A stretch of DNA of 64,000 nt, from assembly GCA_033558025.1 (NCBI GenBank), contig JAUCEF010000016.1:4030001-4094000 (forward strand). Direction: 5' to 3'. Numbering within the stretch: the stretch's first letter is position 1; each line of letters opens with the position of its first letter. This document shows, one piece after another, positions 42,214 through 53,350 of the stretch. A program made the position numbers and the translations under genes. This DNA comes from Phytophthora sp. 'mugwort' (lineage: Eukaryota; Oomycota; Peronosporomycetes; Peronosporales; Peronosporaceae). Under the pieces are notes generated by a model. The model was given only the letters and a program-made list of their open reading frames with translations, had not been told where the DNA came from and searched no databases.

Positions 42214-43717
42214 ATGACGGAGCTGACGCAGCGCAAAGTGGGGCCGTCCCCGTTGCCCTCTCCCCCGCTCTCCAACGATAGCAAAGGCTTACGCTTAACT
42301 GAGTTCGACACGCGTCCGGTCTGCGCCAACGAGCCCCCGCGACGCTACGTGCAGCATGGAGATCAACTTTTGCCAGCGGGCCATGGGAGGGCGCGGAACG
42401 CCGCCGGCTGCCTGACGTTATCCGGACTGAGCCGCGAGCTGCAAGAGATGTTTTTACCGGCCGGATATCCGGACAGCGTAAGCGAAGATTACCTAAGCTT
42501 CCAGTTCTGGGACACATTGCAGGCCATGTGCAGCTACCTTCGAGGGGTGTTGGCTACGCAATCCGTGTTACAAAGTGTTGGGGTGGGGGATGACAAGGCC
42601 ACACCTCTAGCAGCAGCGCTGCAGTGGGTCCTACGGGACGGGTCGGGTATGATCGGCGGGTTGACCTTCGCCTACTTGGTCGGACCCAAGTTTGACGTCA
42701 ACGTAAAGCGCTGGAGGCTGTTTGCCGACGTAATCAACGACGTGGGTCTCACGCTCGATATGGTGGCGCCTTACTTCCCCACTTTAGTGACTGAGGTGCT
42801 CTGTGTCTCGAGCGTATGCAAGACCATGTGTGGTGTGGCTGCGGGAGCCACGAGATCTTCCTTGATGACGCATTTTGCCAAGCGAGACAATATGGCCGAT
42901 TGTGCAGCAAAAGAAGGGTCGCAAGAGACGGCGGTGAAGCTCTTTGGACTGCTCTTCGGCATGTACTTTGCCAATGCGGTGAATTCGTCACCTCATGCAG
43001 TTTGGGTGGCCTTCTTGGTGCTGACGCTAGTGCACGTGTACGCGAACTATAACGCCGTGTCCTGCCTGTGCATCCCCACTGTAAATTGCTCGAGGGGGTT
43101 GATCTTGGTGCAGAGGTTCTTGACGTCGGGCAATAAACCTGGCAAAGAGAATGTGGCCGACCATCACGGACGGGTGAGTCATCTTCAACTTGAAGTGATT
43201 ACGCGGTGTTTTCTTTCTGATCCTACTGTGTTTTATTCCGGTGCTGTAGTATTCTGTTCGTAGTGTTAACCAGGAAGAACCGGTCTTCAGAGACCCCGTA
43301 CTCCCAGTGACAAGTCATTTGATTATGGGTTCGGAGCTCCATCAGGCTGTTCCGACCTCATCGGACCTCGACCGACTGCTGCAGCTCTATGAGGACGAAG
43401 CGTACTTACTGACGGTTGGTGGCGATCGGGTGCACGTCATGTTCCAAGCGGAAGCGAAGCCCAAAGACGAGCTGCGTGCGTTCTTCCAGGCTGTTTTGGT
43501 GCTTGAGGCGCTAGCCTCGGTTCCTCCTACTGCGTCGCCGACCCCGCCATCGAACGAGGGCAGCATCCACCATCAGCCATTGCTCGAATCTACGCATCGC
43601 AAGATGATGTCTGACTTCCCACTGTTCCTCCAAGTGCTACAGAATAGTGGGTGGCGAACCCACATGTTCCTGCTCAACACGTCAACGTGGCGGATCAAGA
43701 TCAGCGACCGGACCTAG
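42214..43717 (+). CDS. RUS family (DUF647) protein, 467 aa, two exons
   Basis: Exons 42214-43173 and 43274-43717 join in phase (donor GTGAGT, acceptor AACCAG), giving HHGREEPVFRDPVLPV. Family features: MFLPAGYPDSVSEDYLSFQF near residue 85, the conserved WVLRDGSGMIGGLTFAYLVG near 132, KRWRLFADVINDVGLTLDM, and CKTMCGVAAGATRSSLMTHF, where one normally finds the GxAxGATRxxLxxHFA pattern. NMADCAAKEGSQETAVKLFG and a hydrophobic pair follow. RUS proteins (ROOT UV-B SENSITIVE; C16orf58 in animals) are membrane-associated and their biochemical role is poorly known; plant RUS1/RUS2 act in UV-B and vitamin B6-linked growth control. The nearer TAG acceptor at 43263 would put the second exon out of phase. 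Confidence 0.88.
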
Positions 43718-44327
43718 GTAAAATTCTGCCGCTGGTCAATAATGGCGGATTTCCACTTTTTCTTTACCAATTCATGTAGGCTTGCATTGTTCAGAAGGTT
43801 TCAGTTGGGCACATTTGAATTTGGGATTGATCCTGTTGCTGCAGTCGTTCAGAAGCAAGATGCCTTGCGATGGAAATGAAGAGTCGATAGAGGCTACGTC
43901 TACTCGAGGCCAAGGTAAAAAGGCCAAACCGCAAGTGTCAATGCCACGCAGAAACGTTTCAGATTTTCTGAGTCGCACGCGGTCATTGCGCCTGCAATTG
44001 GGATACAGAAGTGAAATTGATGTAGTACCGAGTGTCTTGTGACTATGGTCGAGGATTTCGACGCACATGTCCACTTTATAATAGTATGGTTTAGAGCTTT
44101 TATACTTGAGAACCATGTAAACCCGGGCAAGGGCGCGGCAAGCCCTCGATTTTTCTTGCTTTTGAGTCCCAGATGTGTCAGCGAGGCAGAACAACCGTGA
44201 CGGATATTGAACTTCCTTTTATGGTGGATCAAAGTCATTATGAGTATCCAAAAACGGAGCAACCTAGTGATTTTTCTTATAGAATTAGTCAAATTTTCAT
44301 TTATCATGTTATTTTTAAAGATTCCTC
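43718..44327. other. Intergenic with unassigned open frames
   Basis: About 610 bp. A 140-codon minus-strand frame (43772-44194) and an overlapping 135-codon frame show no recognised motif and poor agreement with each other. They may be remnants or chance frames. Nothing can be supported. Confidence 0.3.
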
Positions 44328-45030
44328 ATGGAGTCGCCATCTTCTTCCATCCCAGATCTTTGTCTACTCATCAAGCAGCGAGACGTACCACGACTTCGTC
44401 AGGCATTGGAAAATCACCCCACACTTCTCCACCAACTACGATGGGTATGATATCTGCACTCTCTTGTTTGTGTATACCAAAAAAGACCACTGAGAATCCC
44501 ATAATGGCATGTTTAGTCCGGCGTGACGGGTCTGCATCGAGCGGTATCTGAGGGTGATCTCGAAATCGTAAAACTTTTGCTGAGTTTCGGCGCTGACGTC
44601 AACCAGCGAAGCATTTGGGTGGGTACCAGTACTGTAGCATACCACGCTTACCATTGTATACAGGTACTTCTTGACAATAATATTTATTCCTTACCAGGGC
44701 TGGTATTCACCGCTACACTTGGCATGCAAGGCTGGCTCTGAGGAGATGATCTGGCTTTTGCTCAACAATGGGGCTAACTGGAACTTGATCGACAAAGTTT
44801 GTAGTATTCTCCATTGTAGACAACGTATTGTAAGCTGATAATTTGTGTGATTTTTTTATCTACAGGCCAAGAAGACTCCACTTCACTGGGCTGTCCGGGC
44901 AGGCAAAGCTTCCGTCGCCTACCGTATCGACCAACAACTGCATGTCAAGGCCAAACTGGCACTGCAACAATCACACGAGCATCAAGAAATGAACAAATCC
45001 CCGTTGACAGTCGCAAAACTTTGCGGATAA
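44328..45030 (+). CDS. Small ankyrin-repeat protein, 160 aa, four exons
   Basis: Exons 44328-44444, 44517-44618, 44698-44796 and 44866-45030 are all phase 0 and total 483 nt. Each exon holds about one ankyrin unit: ATG ESPSSSIPDLCLLIKQRD onward, then GVTGLHRAVSEGDLEIVKLL, then YSPLHLACKAGSEEMIWLLL, then KTPLHWAVRAGKASVAYRI. It ends MNKSPLTVAKLCG. The match of exon boundaries to repeat boundaries and the consistent phase support the model, although no single open frame is longer than about 100 codons. Probably a binding adaptor; no partner can be named. The stop lies about 85 bp from that of the converging DENN gene. Confidence 0.72.
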
Positions 45031-45113
45031 ATAATAGTTTTAGCTTCCTAACAATTTCAAGCTACCTCCCTACAACAACTGGACACAAGATACCCGTGTC
45101 TTGCTTGGACTCT

Positions 45114-48100
45114 TCACCGTCGTCGCTCCTGGCCACCCGAGCTGCGGTTACTGGTCGTCAAACTGCTAAAGCTGCCGAGACTCTTGAGCTGCTGCGGCGT
45201 GAAAGAATTCACAATCGACTTGGGTGTCGCTCCGAATCGCGTACTCCGCCCGCTGCTAGTGGAGCTGACCTCGTGTTCACTCGACTGACGCTCAAGCTGG
45301 TGCATGGCTCGAGCTTGTGCTTGCGCTTCCTCCTGTGCTGCTGCCTTCTCCTTCTCAAACGCTTCGAGAAGATCTGAATTCTGGAAATTATCCACGAACG
45401 CGTCAAAATCGTGAGAAGACGAGAACCACGACTTGATCTCCTGTCTCTTGGAATGACCGTTGCTACTGGGACTTTTCTTCTTCTTACTACCCTTGGCTTT
45501 CCGCTCCTTCTCAGCACATAAGACGAGTAATTTGTCATAAAACTCTCGCACGCCACTCACAAATGCTGCGGCACATTCCGAGTCATAGTGTTTTCTCTCA
45601 TCCAGTCCATTGGGATCTGAAGGTTGGATGCCCGACTGCATCAGTTGGTAACTACTATCCGGATCGGACACCCCACTGGCTGACATAGGCGTCATCATCC
45701 AACTGGATCCAGATCTGCTCGTACTCAGAGCATCGTCAGAGCTACGCAACGTGACATCCATCGGTGGATACGCCCCTACGGGCGACCGGATCGTTGTGAC
45801 TCCAGAGGCAGAAGCCGGCGTTGTTGATGGTCCACGACTTGCCACAAGTTGCTGCGAAGAATGTCTGCGACTTATCTTCAACCGCATCTTGTGGCGTTGT
45901 CTTGTGACCTTCTCGAGTCGCTCCAAGAACTGTCTCCGCCATTTCTTCGGCAACGGCACGGCATTTCGGATCGTTTTGTCGGTGGCAAGTGAGTCCACGT
46001 CTTCCAGATCCACCACCACAACACACGACGAAAGTAAGCGAGGATCATTGCCACATTTCTTGGAAAACGTCAGACAACTCTGCCACGTTTCAGCTGTCGC
46101 ACCAAGTAAGAATGGCGGTTCATCTTCCATCGACTCGACTGTACCACCTGATGCAGCTGTCGAGCTGTTCCCACCATTGTCAGTGCTACTGCGTGACGAA
46201 GAGTACGAGCTTCCTGCAGCGCTGACACTTCCACTGCTCCATGCCCGCCAATCGTGCGAGAGCCTCGAGAACGACCTGTGACTCTTCGGTCGAGCCGCCA
46301 GCTCCGCCTGCGCATGTTGGAACGCAGCATCGTAGAGGAATCTCCAAGACGTCACAGGCACGAAAGGCAGGAACGTGTGTTGCCATCGGAACGGCTCCAG
46401 TAACTTCAGCAAACTCGTCGTCACTTCTTGGATCTGCGGGTACGAATTCCCCACCACCACAACGGAATTCTCCAGTAACAAGACTCCCAATAGCTTCATC
46501 AGCAACTTAGCACCTAGTAGTCGCATCGTACGGAGAACCCCTGCGCCTACAGCCGCTTCTTCAGCCTCCAACATGTCGTACTCGGACAAATACCAATCTG
46601 GTCGTGGGATCTCGTGACGCCACGCCCTCGTGTCGCTCTCACGGACGTCAAACACTTTAAACTGAAGCTTTGGGTGTGTTCCAAACGCTGTTCGCATCTC
46701 CAGTGAGTATTCGTAGCCAATTAAGAGCACCAAGTGACGATCTTGAATCAACGCATGGGAATTCATGCGCGACACATCAAAGTCCAGCATCCCATTTGGA
46801 TTCCCAGTGTTAACATCACAAGAAACTCTAGTTCCACCAGGTGTGACGACTGAGTCTGTGGACGAGCTTTCCAGTCCTCCAAAGTACAACACAGCGATCT
46901 GTTGCGGGTCAAACGCATCCAGCAACGTCCGCAAGTAGCGTAAGTTGCGCGATCGGAACTCCGACGTCTCGATCTTTCCTTCCACGTACTTGGACTTTGC
47001 ATCCCGCCACAAGTTAAAGATCCACCAGAGTTTCTCAGACTGTACTTCGTCGAAATCGCATAAACCAATGGCTCCATTCGAGCTACTTCCTTCGTCACGT
47101 CCAAAGCCATCGCTTCTGCCCAGTACAAAGTCTTCACCAGGAGGTAACGACCGTAAATCTCCAAGATCAATAAACTTCACAGACGACGTGCGTTTCAATG
47201 CACTTTCACTGCTCTCTTTAGATTCTGCAAGCACTGGCATACTTCCACCTTCATGCGATTGACTATCGCCAGTCCGTGAGAACGACATCTCGGCACTAGG
47301 AGACGGATAATTCAGGACAGCAGGCTGAGGAGCCGAGCGGGACCGTTCTCGTGTATGTCGTCGTAATTTCCGCTCGTTGCTCTTCTTCGTGGTAGAATAA
47401 CCATTGTGAGGCGTCGTCCCGGACTTTCCTGGACACGTCGATAGAGGAGGGACATTCGGCCGTTCACTTAACGACGCAAGGCCAGTGCGAGGCGTTGCTG
47501 CTGTACTTTTCAGACCCAGCGGTAGACCGTAAGGAGCTGAACCCTCTTGATACGGAGAAGGAGCATTTGACGCCAATAACTCGGATATCGACGACATGGA
47601 TTGGTTCTTCTTGTGACCAGCTCGCTTGCCCACTGATACGCCAGTGCCACTTGGAGACGGTGTCGAGACTACTTGCTTCCCACTTCCTGTTAATTGTGGA
47701 GATGGAACTGCAATCACAGCAGAGAATGACGAAGATCTCGAGTTGTTACTACCCACACTGGAGACGGAAACACTCGAGCCGGACGGCACAGCTGCAGCTG
47801 CTGCGAGATTAGACGTGGAGCCACTGGGAGGAAGTCGCTTGTGTGATCTTTGAAGCGCTCGGAACGTTTGCAATTGATGCACAATACTACTGAGACACAT
47901 TCGCGCACTTAGCAGCTCGTCCAGATGCGTAAGCAACGTTTCTTCCACATATTCTGGAACGCGTTCAAACTGTTGGAGCTGACAAGCTGCAAAAATCAAC
48001 TGTAGAGTCATCGCTTCCAGCTTGATGATGAATCCTTCACTGAAATTCAAGATAGGCACCACACAAAACCGTCCTTTGTTGAGTCCACGTGCGTACGACA

Positions 48101-51100
48101 TGGAGAAATCGGTTCCAAATCCAGACGAGTGCAGCATTTGTGCATCTGCCACGTCATGAAACGCGACTCGTCGGAAGAAAACACCTTTCATGACGCGAAC
48201 AGCTTCTTCCCAAAACGCTGTCGCTTCTTTCAGATGCTTCTCGCTCTTATACGACGCAATGCGCTCGAGCCAGACCCACACTTCACTGCAGAAAATTAAT
48301 GTTCGTAGAAAACTCGCGGGACTCGCCACTTGTTCGGCCAAATTCAATGCCGGACGAAGTAATTTTTGAGCTTCCAGCAACGTCTTCCGCGTCTTCTCGA
48401 TCGTGTCATCGCCACCTAAATCTTCTAGCTCCAAGGCCCCCGTCGACCCTTTGCCCGAGTTTCGACGGTGTAAATGGGACTTGAGCATCTCGTCGTCCTG
48501 GTTGCTACCGAGTGCAAAGAATGAGTGTTGAATGGGCGCAAGCATAAAGGAGACGATCTCCAGTAAGACCTTCAGCTGGTACAGACTGTCGTCCAACACG
48601 CGGTACAGATCAAAGGCAGTCCAGAAGGCATTTTGAGCTTGTTCCTCAGCTTTGTCGACGTCGCGAACACAAGTGGCAAACTGGACCATACGCTCATTCA
48701 AGCGCTGTTTCTCGTCCTTGTTCAAGCCGTATAACGAGACGCCCAGAGGCTTGAGCATTTCTTCAATCTGAGCTGGTGATACGACACTGCCAACAAAGGT
48801 AGAACCCATTCGTCCTCGTCGAGTAGAGTCGTCGCCATCACGACGAAGTTCCCACTCACGCTCCTGTTGCTCCCTACAGAAAGCACGCAGTACTTTACCG
48901 TCAAGAACATACAGCTGAGCCTGTTTCCGAACGTTATCCCGATCGTTCTTCACGTGAGCCAACGAGAGCCAAGCATACGCGTTGCAAAAGTCACCAAGCT
49001 TGAGATACATCTTGACGCGGCAAACAATGTAGCGAAGAGTGAACGACATATCGAAGCAGTACCGTGCCTCACTGCCCATGCCTCCGAGGCTTCTGCCGCC
49101 ACCGCTGCTGCTTGTTCCTGGTCCCGTGCCACTGTTGCTTCCTGGTCCACTAAAGCCCTTAATATTCTCCTGTAGACGATCACAGAATGCTGTCGCTTCT
49201 CTTTCCATCAACGTGAACATGTGTCGACATGTGTCAAACATCCGCATCTTGAGAGCGTCTTCAGCTAGCAGCATTCGAAGCTGTGTGCGTTTACCACGTG
49301 GTAGACGGGAGCTGTAGTTCAAAAGATGCTCGAGTACGCGCATGCCTTCCAAGCACCGACCACTAGAGCGATAGACATCTCGGACCAGCAAGTGCAGGTT
49401 AATATCGTGATTCAGCCACGTATCTACTTCACTCGCGCTGCCCGTGCTGCGTGACGACAGATGGAACGAACCCGAGAGTGAAGACGACACTGAGCTGGAG
49501 GTGGCCGTCATCATCGTACCACTGCGACTGGACGGGGCTTCGCTACTTGAATAACTTCCGTTAATAACAGACGACAAAAAGTGTGGCGGCAGCAGATTCG
49601 TGTGATCTCGCAGAAAATGACACGCAGTGGCCAAATTCTCCTCAGCACGAGTGAAATTTCCTTCTCGAATCCAAAGTTTCGTCATCTCCTGCGTTAAATA
49701 CACGTACACTGTGATATTGCCTTGTCGTTGAGCCGCGCACGTCACTTTCTCGTGCAGGGGCAGCGCTCGATGCACATCATCAGCTTCCAGTGTAAGCTTA
49801 CACAAAAGTCGGTCCAGTTTTTCATACTCGCAGCCTTGGTTCAGGAAACTAAAGAGGGCGCCAGCAGCTTCCAGACAAAGAATACCATATCGATACTTGT
49901 TGTTCTTGATCAAGATATTGCCCAAACTTTCAAGAGCTTCGCGACCCAAGTCCGACAGGAGTCCATCGTTGTTAAATATGCTCAAATATGACACTGACGC
50001 AGTCTTGTCGCGACTGTGTAGTGCTGGCATCTTGGCCAGCTTCGTCACAAGTTTCTTCGACCACGTCTCCAGTAGCCGCAAGGCTTCATATGCCAGAGAT
50101 TCCGCCACACGCAGGTTCCCATGAGAAGTGGTGGACGACACGTGCATACCTGCCAGAACTGATGCACATTTTGCCTTCGCCAGCGGATATTTGACCGCTG
50201 AGATTCGTTCGTAGAAGAAACTTAGCGCCGAGTTTCGCGTACGAGACGAAGGCCGCAAGAGCTCAAACAACTTGGCACTCGAGCTCCAGCCACCGAGTCC
50301 TTTGGACAGATCTCCACGTTCATACCCACTGTCACGATAATCCGGATTGGACGACGACGAACTGCTGCGGCTATCACGGTTATGAGGCAATAATCCCACG
50401 AGAATCGGGTCCACCGTTGCTTCGTCGTCTTCAAACTCGAGCAGCTCTTCAAGCGCTGGGAGAGAGATCTCGGCCAGAGCGCTCTTGCTGTCGTACAAGC
50501 TCTGGATATCACACAAGATGAGCGCCTGAAGACAAATGACGTCCGATGAGAGCGCATACTGTCTAGTATCCGCGTCTGGGTGGAGATTACGCTTATCGAC
50601 AGGCGATTTGTGTCCCATGTATCGATTACTGCGACTTTCCGGACTCGTATTCAAGTGCTGGAACAATGCGCCGTAGTACTGGAGCACTTCGTTCACAATC
50701 TGTGACGCTGAGTCACCCACCACGGACTCTAGAGGCAAGAACGCGGGCAATTGGTTGCAAATCTGCCACTTGTACTCGTATTCGCGACTCGCAAAGCCAG
50801 CCAAATGGTGACAAACGTATCGCAGCTCAATGAGCGCCACGACGTTCGAAGATTGCGGAAAAGCCTCTGCACAATGAAGCAGAATGTCTTGAAACTGCTG
50901 GATCCAATAGATAGTCGTCTTGTTGCCTTGAGATGATACCGACGAGGATGTCGACAGCATCGACAGTGACAAGTGGGTAGCAAGCGGCACTATAGGCTTG
51001 GGACCGTACAGACGTGCAGCCTCTTGCAAGATCTCGATACTGCAGCCAACCACATAGTCCAAGTCAAGAGGCGTCAAATTCTGGGCCCAATTCTCGTCCG

Positions 51101-52511
51101 TCATGCCTGTGGTCGACACCTTCTCAAAGTACATCCTCACCAGTTCACGGTTCTCTTTGTCCTCACCAAAGTAGCGATAGTGCGTAATCTGCTTGAAGAA
51201 AGTATCCACAAACTCACGTCCAAATGGTAGCGATACAAGCGCATGGAACTGTTGGTTCTTCAGTTGCCTCGGTGGTGGCAGATGGTTGCGCTCTGCCTCC
51301 ATGTAATGAGACACTACAGCACAGTCCGGTACCACGAGATCCGCCAGCCATCGCTCGTATTTGTTCTCGGTAAAACTGGGGAAAATGGGGCGGTCTCGCT
51401 CCAGATTACTGAATGTACTTGATGGCTTTGGATACCGTTCTATCCGGACGGCATAAGCGGACGAATTAGCCACCTCCAGAAGCTTTAATTTGTCCACTAA
51501 CGCGTACTCGACCGTGTTCGACGAGGACGCCGATATGGACGTCATACTGGACCTGATCCCGTCCAAACTTCCGTCTACACTCGCTCCAGATTGGTGAAAA
51601 TCACTGCGTCTTCTCTGGAAAAGCGGCTCTTCCGACGGTCTTCGTTGTCGTCGTTGAGCTCCGTCTGGATTGAAAGATACTCCTTCATTGGCGTCCATCT
51701 CGTCGTCATCGGGTAAACTCTCGCCGTCCAGTACTTCGTGGAGATTCGGGAGAAAGAAATTGCCATTCTCTGCTCTTCTCCTGGTCGGGTCCATGCTGTC
51801 GGACGAGCCGAGCGTCGCGTCGGCCTGCTCATCGAACCCGAACTCGGCGTCCCAGTCTTCGTCACTGTCGCTGGCGTTTTCTCGTGGGTCTGTGCTGGTC
51901 TGTGGACGACCCACTCGACTCGCGTCTTTCACGGACGAGTACGAGCTGTAGAGACCTCTAGTATCGTCGTCGTCCACCTGGTACGCGCCGCCGCTATGTC
52001 GGACGGATCCGCTGCTGCCACTGGAGGCTCCTACTTCGCTGCCTCGTCGATTGCGTCCTGTTGTGGCTGTGACGCCATTGGAACTGCTGCTGCTTCGGCG
52101 CTTGTAGAGCGTATCGGCCAGCAGGAACTCGGTGCCGACGCTGTCTTGCCGTCTCCAGCGCGTCCTGGCGGGCTCGGCAGCCAAGAAGTCGCTGCTCCAG
52201 TCCTCCACCTCGTCCTCTGTAGAGGCCGAGAGGCCCACGACCACCTGGTCACGTGGCGGTGGCGGCGCGTTGCTTAGCGTCGCGTTGCCTGATACCATGG
52301 CGCTCTTATGGTGGTAAAGCGTGGCGGCGTGGCGGCGGCCCGGGCCGGCGCTGGACTGTGAGGTCGAGAGCGTGAGCGAGGGCGAGGAGGCCGACGTGGC
52401 CGCCAGGCGGCGGTCGTGGCTATGAGTGTGACTGCTGGCGGTGGGCGGGACATGACTCGTTGTGGCCGTCTTGGGCTCGTTCTTCTTCTTCTTCTGTAGC
52501 ACGCGCTGCAT
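45114..52511 (-). CDS. Giant DENN-domain protein, 2465 aa, intronless
   Basis: One uninterrupted frame of 7.4 kb begins at ATG 52511. Residues 1-330 are Ser/Arg-rich and disordered. Residues about 360-1450 are mostly helical, with TPR-like pairs (for example GNFTRAEENLATACHFL) broken by poly-Ser loops. A Ser/Pro-rich linker covers about 1540-1740. The DENN module lies near 1820-2190: a WWIFNLWRDAKSKYVEG region, SHALIQDRHLVLLIGYEYSL, the cDENN core KLLGVLLLENSVVVVGNSY, then PFRWQHTFLPFVP, PFLLGATAETW and VVVVDLEDVDS. A C-terminal charged coiled coil (EAFEKEKAAAQEEAQAQARA) ends the chain. DENN domains act mainly as GEFs for Rab GTPases, so a role in membrane traffic is inferred. Poly-Ser tracts account for part of the unusual length. 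Confidence 0.85.
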   Translation of the reverse strand: MQRVLQKKKKNEPKTATTSHVPPTASSHTHSHDRRLAATSASSPSLTLSTSQSSAGPGRRHAATLYHHKSAMVSGNATLSNAPPPPRDQVVVGLSASTEDEVEDWSSDFLAAEPARTRWRRQDSVGTEFLLADTLYKRRSSSSSNGVTATTGRNRRGSEVGASSGSSGSVRHSGGAYQVDDDDTRGLYSSYSSVKDASRVGRPQTSTDPRENASDSDEDWDAEFGFDEQADATLGSSDSMDPTRRRAENGNFFLPNLHEVLDGESLPDDDEMDANEGVSFNPDGAQRRQRRPSEEPLFQRRRSDFHQSGASVDGSLDGIRSSMTSISASSSNTVEYALVDKLKLLEVANSSAYAVRIERYPKPSSTFSNLERDRPIFPSFTENKYERWLADLVVPDCAVVSHYMEAERNHLPPPRQLKNQQFHALVSLPFGREFVDTFFKQITHYRYFGEDKENRELVRMYFEKVSTTGMTDENWAQNLTPLDLDYVVGCSIEILQEAARLYGPKPIVPLATHLSLSMLSTSSSVSSQGNKTTIYWIQQFQDILLHCAEAFPQSSNVVALIELRYVCHHLAGFASREYEYKWQICNQLPAFLPLESVVGDSASQIVNEVLQYYGALFQHLNTSPESRSNRYMGHKSPVDKRNLHPDADTRQYALSSDVICLQALILCDIQSLYDSKSALAEISLPALEELLEFEDDEATVDPILVGLLPHNRDSRSSSSSSNPDYRDSGYERGDLSKGLGGWSSSAKLFELLRPSSRTRNSALSFFYERISAVKYPLAKAKCASVLAGMHVSSTTSHGNLRVAESLAYEALRLLETWSKKLVTKLAKMPALHSRDKTASVSYLSIFNNDGLLSDLGREALESLGNILIKNNKYRYGILCLEAAGALFSFLNQGCEYEKLDRLLCKLTLEADDVHRALPLHEKVTCAAQRQGNITVYVYLTQEMTKLWIREGNFTRAEENLATACHFLRDHTNLLPPHFLSSVINGSYSSSEAPSSRSGTMMTATSSSVSSSLSGSFHLSSRSTGSASEVDTWLNHDINLHLLVRDVYRSSGRCLEGMRVLEHLLNYSSRLPRGKRTQLRMLLAEDALKMRMFDTCRHMFTLMEREATAFCDRLQENIKGFSGPGSNSGTGPGTSSSGGGRSLGGMGSEARYCFDMSFTLRYIVCRVKMYLKLGDFCNAYAWLSLAHVKNDRDNVRKQAQLYVLDGKVLRAFCREQQEREWELRRDGDDSTRRGRMGSTFVGSVVSPAQIEEMLKPLGVSLYGLNKDEKQRLNERMVQFATCVRDVDKAEEQAQNAFWTAFDLYRVLDDSLYQLKVLLEIVSFMLAPIQHSFFALGSNQDDEMLKSHLHRRNSGKGSTGALELEDLGGDDTIEKTRKTLLEAQKLLRPALNLAEQVASPASFLRTLIFCSEVWVWLERIASYKSEKHLKEATAFWEEAVRVMKGVFFRRVAFHDVADAQMLHSSGFGTDFSMSYARGLNKGRFCVVPILNFSEGFIIKLEAMTLQLIFAACQLQQFERVPEYVEETLLTHLDELLSARMCLSSIVHQLQTFRALQRSHKRLPPSGSTSNLAAAAAVPSGSSVSVSSVGSNNSRSSSFSAVIAVPSPQLTGSGKQVVSTPSPSGTGVSVGKRAGHKKNQSMSSISELLASNAPSPYQEGSAPYGLPLGLKSTAATPRTGLASLSERPNVPPLSTCPGKSGTTPHNGYSTTKKSNERKLRRHTRERSRSAPQPAVLNYPSPSAEMSFSRTGDSQSHEGGSMPVLAESKESSESALKRTSSVKFIDLGDLRSLPPGEDFVLGRSDGFGRDEGSSSNGAIGLCDFDEVQSEKLWWIFNLWRDAKSKYVEGKIETSEFRSRNLRYLRTLLDAFDPQQIAVLYFGGLESSSTDSVVTPGGTRVSCDVNTGNPNGMLDFDVSRMNSHALIQDRHLVLLIGYEYSLEMRTAFGTHPKLQFKVFDVRESDTRAWRHEIPRPDWYLSEYDMLEAEEAAVGAGVLRTMRLLGAKLLMKLLGVLLLENSVVVVGNSYPQIQEVTTSLLKLLEPFRWQHTFLPFVPVTSWRFLYDAAFQHAQAELAARPKSHRSFSRLSHDWRAWSSGSVSAAGSSYSSSRSSTDNGGNSSTAASGGTVESMEDEPPFLLGATAETWQSCLTFSKKCGNDPRLLSSCVVVVDLEDVDSLATDKTIRNAVPLPKKWRRQFLERLEKVTRQRHKMRLKISRRHSSQQLVASRGPSTTPASASGVTTIRSPVGAYPPMDVTLRSSDDALSTSRSGSSWMMTPMSASGVSDPDSSYQLMQSGIQPSDPNGLDERKHYDSECAAAFVSGVREFYDKLLVLCAEKERKAKGSKKKKSPSSNGHSKRQEIKSWFSSSHDFDAFVDNFQNSDLLEAFEKEKAAAQEEAQAQARAMHQLERQSSEHEVSSTSSGRSTRFGATPKSIVNSFTPQQLKSLGSFSSLTTSNRSSGGQERRR

Positions 52512-52536
52512 CCGTCCGTCCGTCCGTCCGTCGGTC
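52508..52536. repeat. CCGT tetranucleotide microsatellite
   Basis: About five CCGT units abut and slightly overlap the start codon of the DENN gene on the opposite strand, placing a CGGA/ACGG repeat in its 5' UTR. A CCTT repeat lies at about 52652-52663. Confidence 0.6.
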
Positions 52537-53110
52537 TACAAGGTCGAGGGATACGGCAGCGGCGACTGAGGCATAAGGCTGTGACTCCCTGGGCGTCTAT
52601 AGGTAGAGAGAGACTCGGACGGGGCTGAGTCTGAAGCGAGAGCCGTCCCCTTCCTTCCTTCCGTGGCGCTAGAGTGCTAAAGTGTCCTTCATTCTGGCTA
52701 CGACCGCTGCCCGCCCATGCTGTGCAACAAACGCTCGACAGTGAAAATTTCAGAGCCCTAACCGTTCATGGACGGTGGTATGTTATAGCGACGTAAGTTA
52801 GAGCAACAGAAAAATATAGAGTTACACAGGTGAAAAAGGTGCAGATTCGCAGTTTGTAAGGGAATGATGAAAAATGGTATTAGGTTTTGAGGACTTGGGG
52901 TTATGTTTCGAGTACTTAGAGCAGACGGTACGCGTTAGGGTGACGACCTGGGGCTTATTTTAGCCCACAAGTGTAGGCACCTAGGCCGGCTTCTCGTTTT
53001 GAGGTCGGCCATATGGAGAATTGCACGATAGCAGCGACTCGCCGACCGGACCGTTGTCTCTACGTTTAAACGCCGCGCTTGATGTAGCCCATGTACAGTG
53101 CGGGTCTGGT
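52512..53110. other. Upstream of DENN gene, no gene recognised
   Basis: About 600 bp. It includes the microsatellite and the expected promoter of the DENN gene. A 135-codon minus-strand frame (52935-53342) is Arg/Thr-rich and has no recognised motif. Confidence 0.35.
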
Positions 53111-53350
53111 TCATCTGCGCTGTCGCGATAGCAGCTGGCGCGCCGACTCGCTGCGTCGGAGCGTAAACTTTTTTTTGGCGCCCTTTTTTAGCGGTAGCAG
53201 GTCCCGTAATTGCGGTCCTCCGGCTTTTCCAGGTAGGAAATTTGGACTGTAGCCAAGTCGAGCGGGCAACTTCAATTTCGATGGTGGAGCGGCGACCAAT
53301 TTGTCCGAATGGCTGAGGCTGTCGCGGCCGCCGTTGCACCAAATGTTTGG
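53111..53350 (-). CDS. Possible small basic ORF or 3' exon, unknown
   Basis: A minus-strand frame ending at a TGA at 53111-53113 reads DKLVAAPPSKLKLPARLG, then YSPNFLPGKAGGPQLRDLL and a basic tail KKGAKKKFTLRRSES. It looks protein-like but has no ATG; the frame is open from about 53365. It may be the last exon of a gene whose 5' part was not found, or chance. It shares no recognisable family. Confidence 0.25.
   Translation of the reverse strand, partial: PNIWCNGGRDSLSHSDKLVAAPPSKLKLPARLGYSPNFLPGKAGGPQLRDLLPLKKGAKKKFTLRRSESARQLLSRQRR

Noticed and set aside
45751..46281. 176-codon plus-strand frame within the DENN gene
   Set aside because: Antisense to the conserved DENN core on the minus strand.
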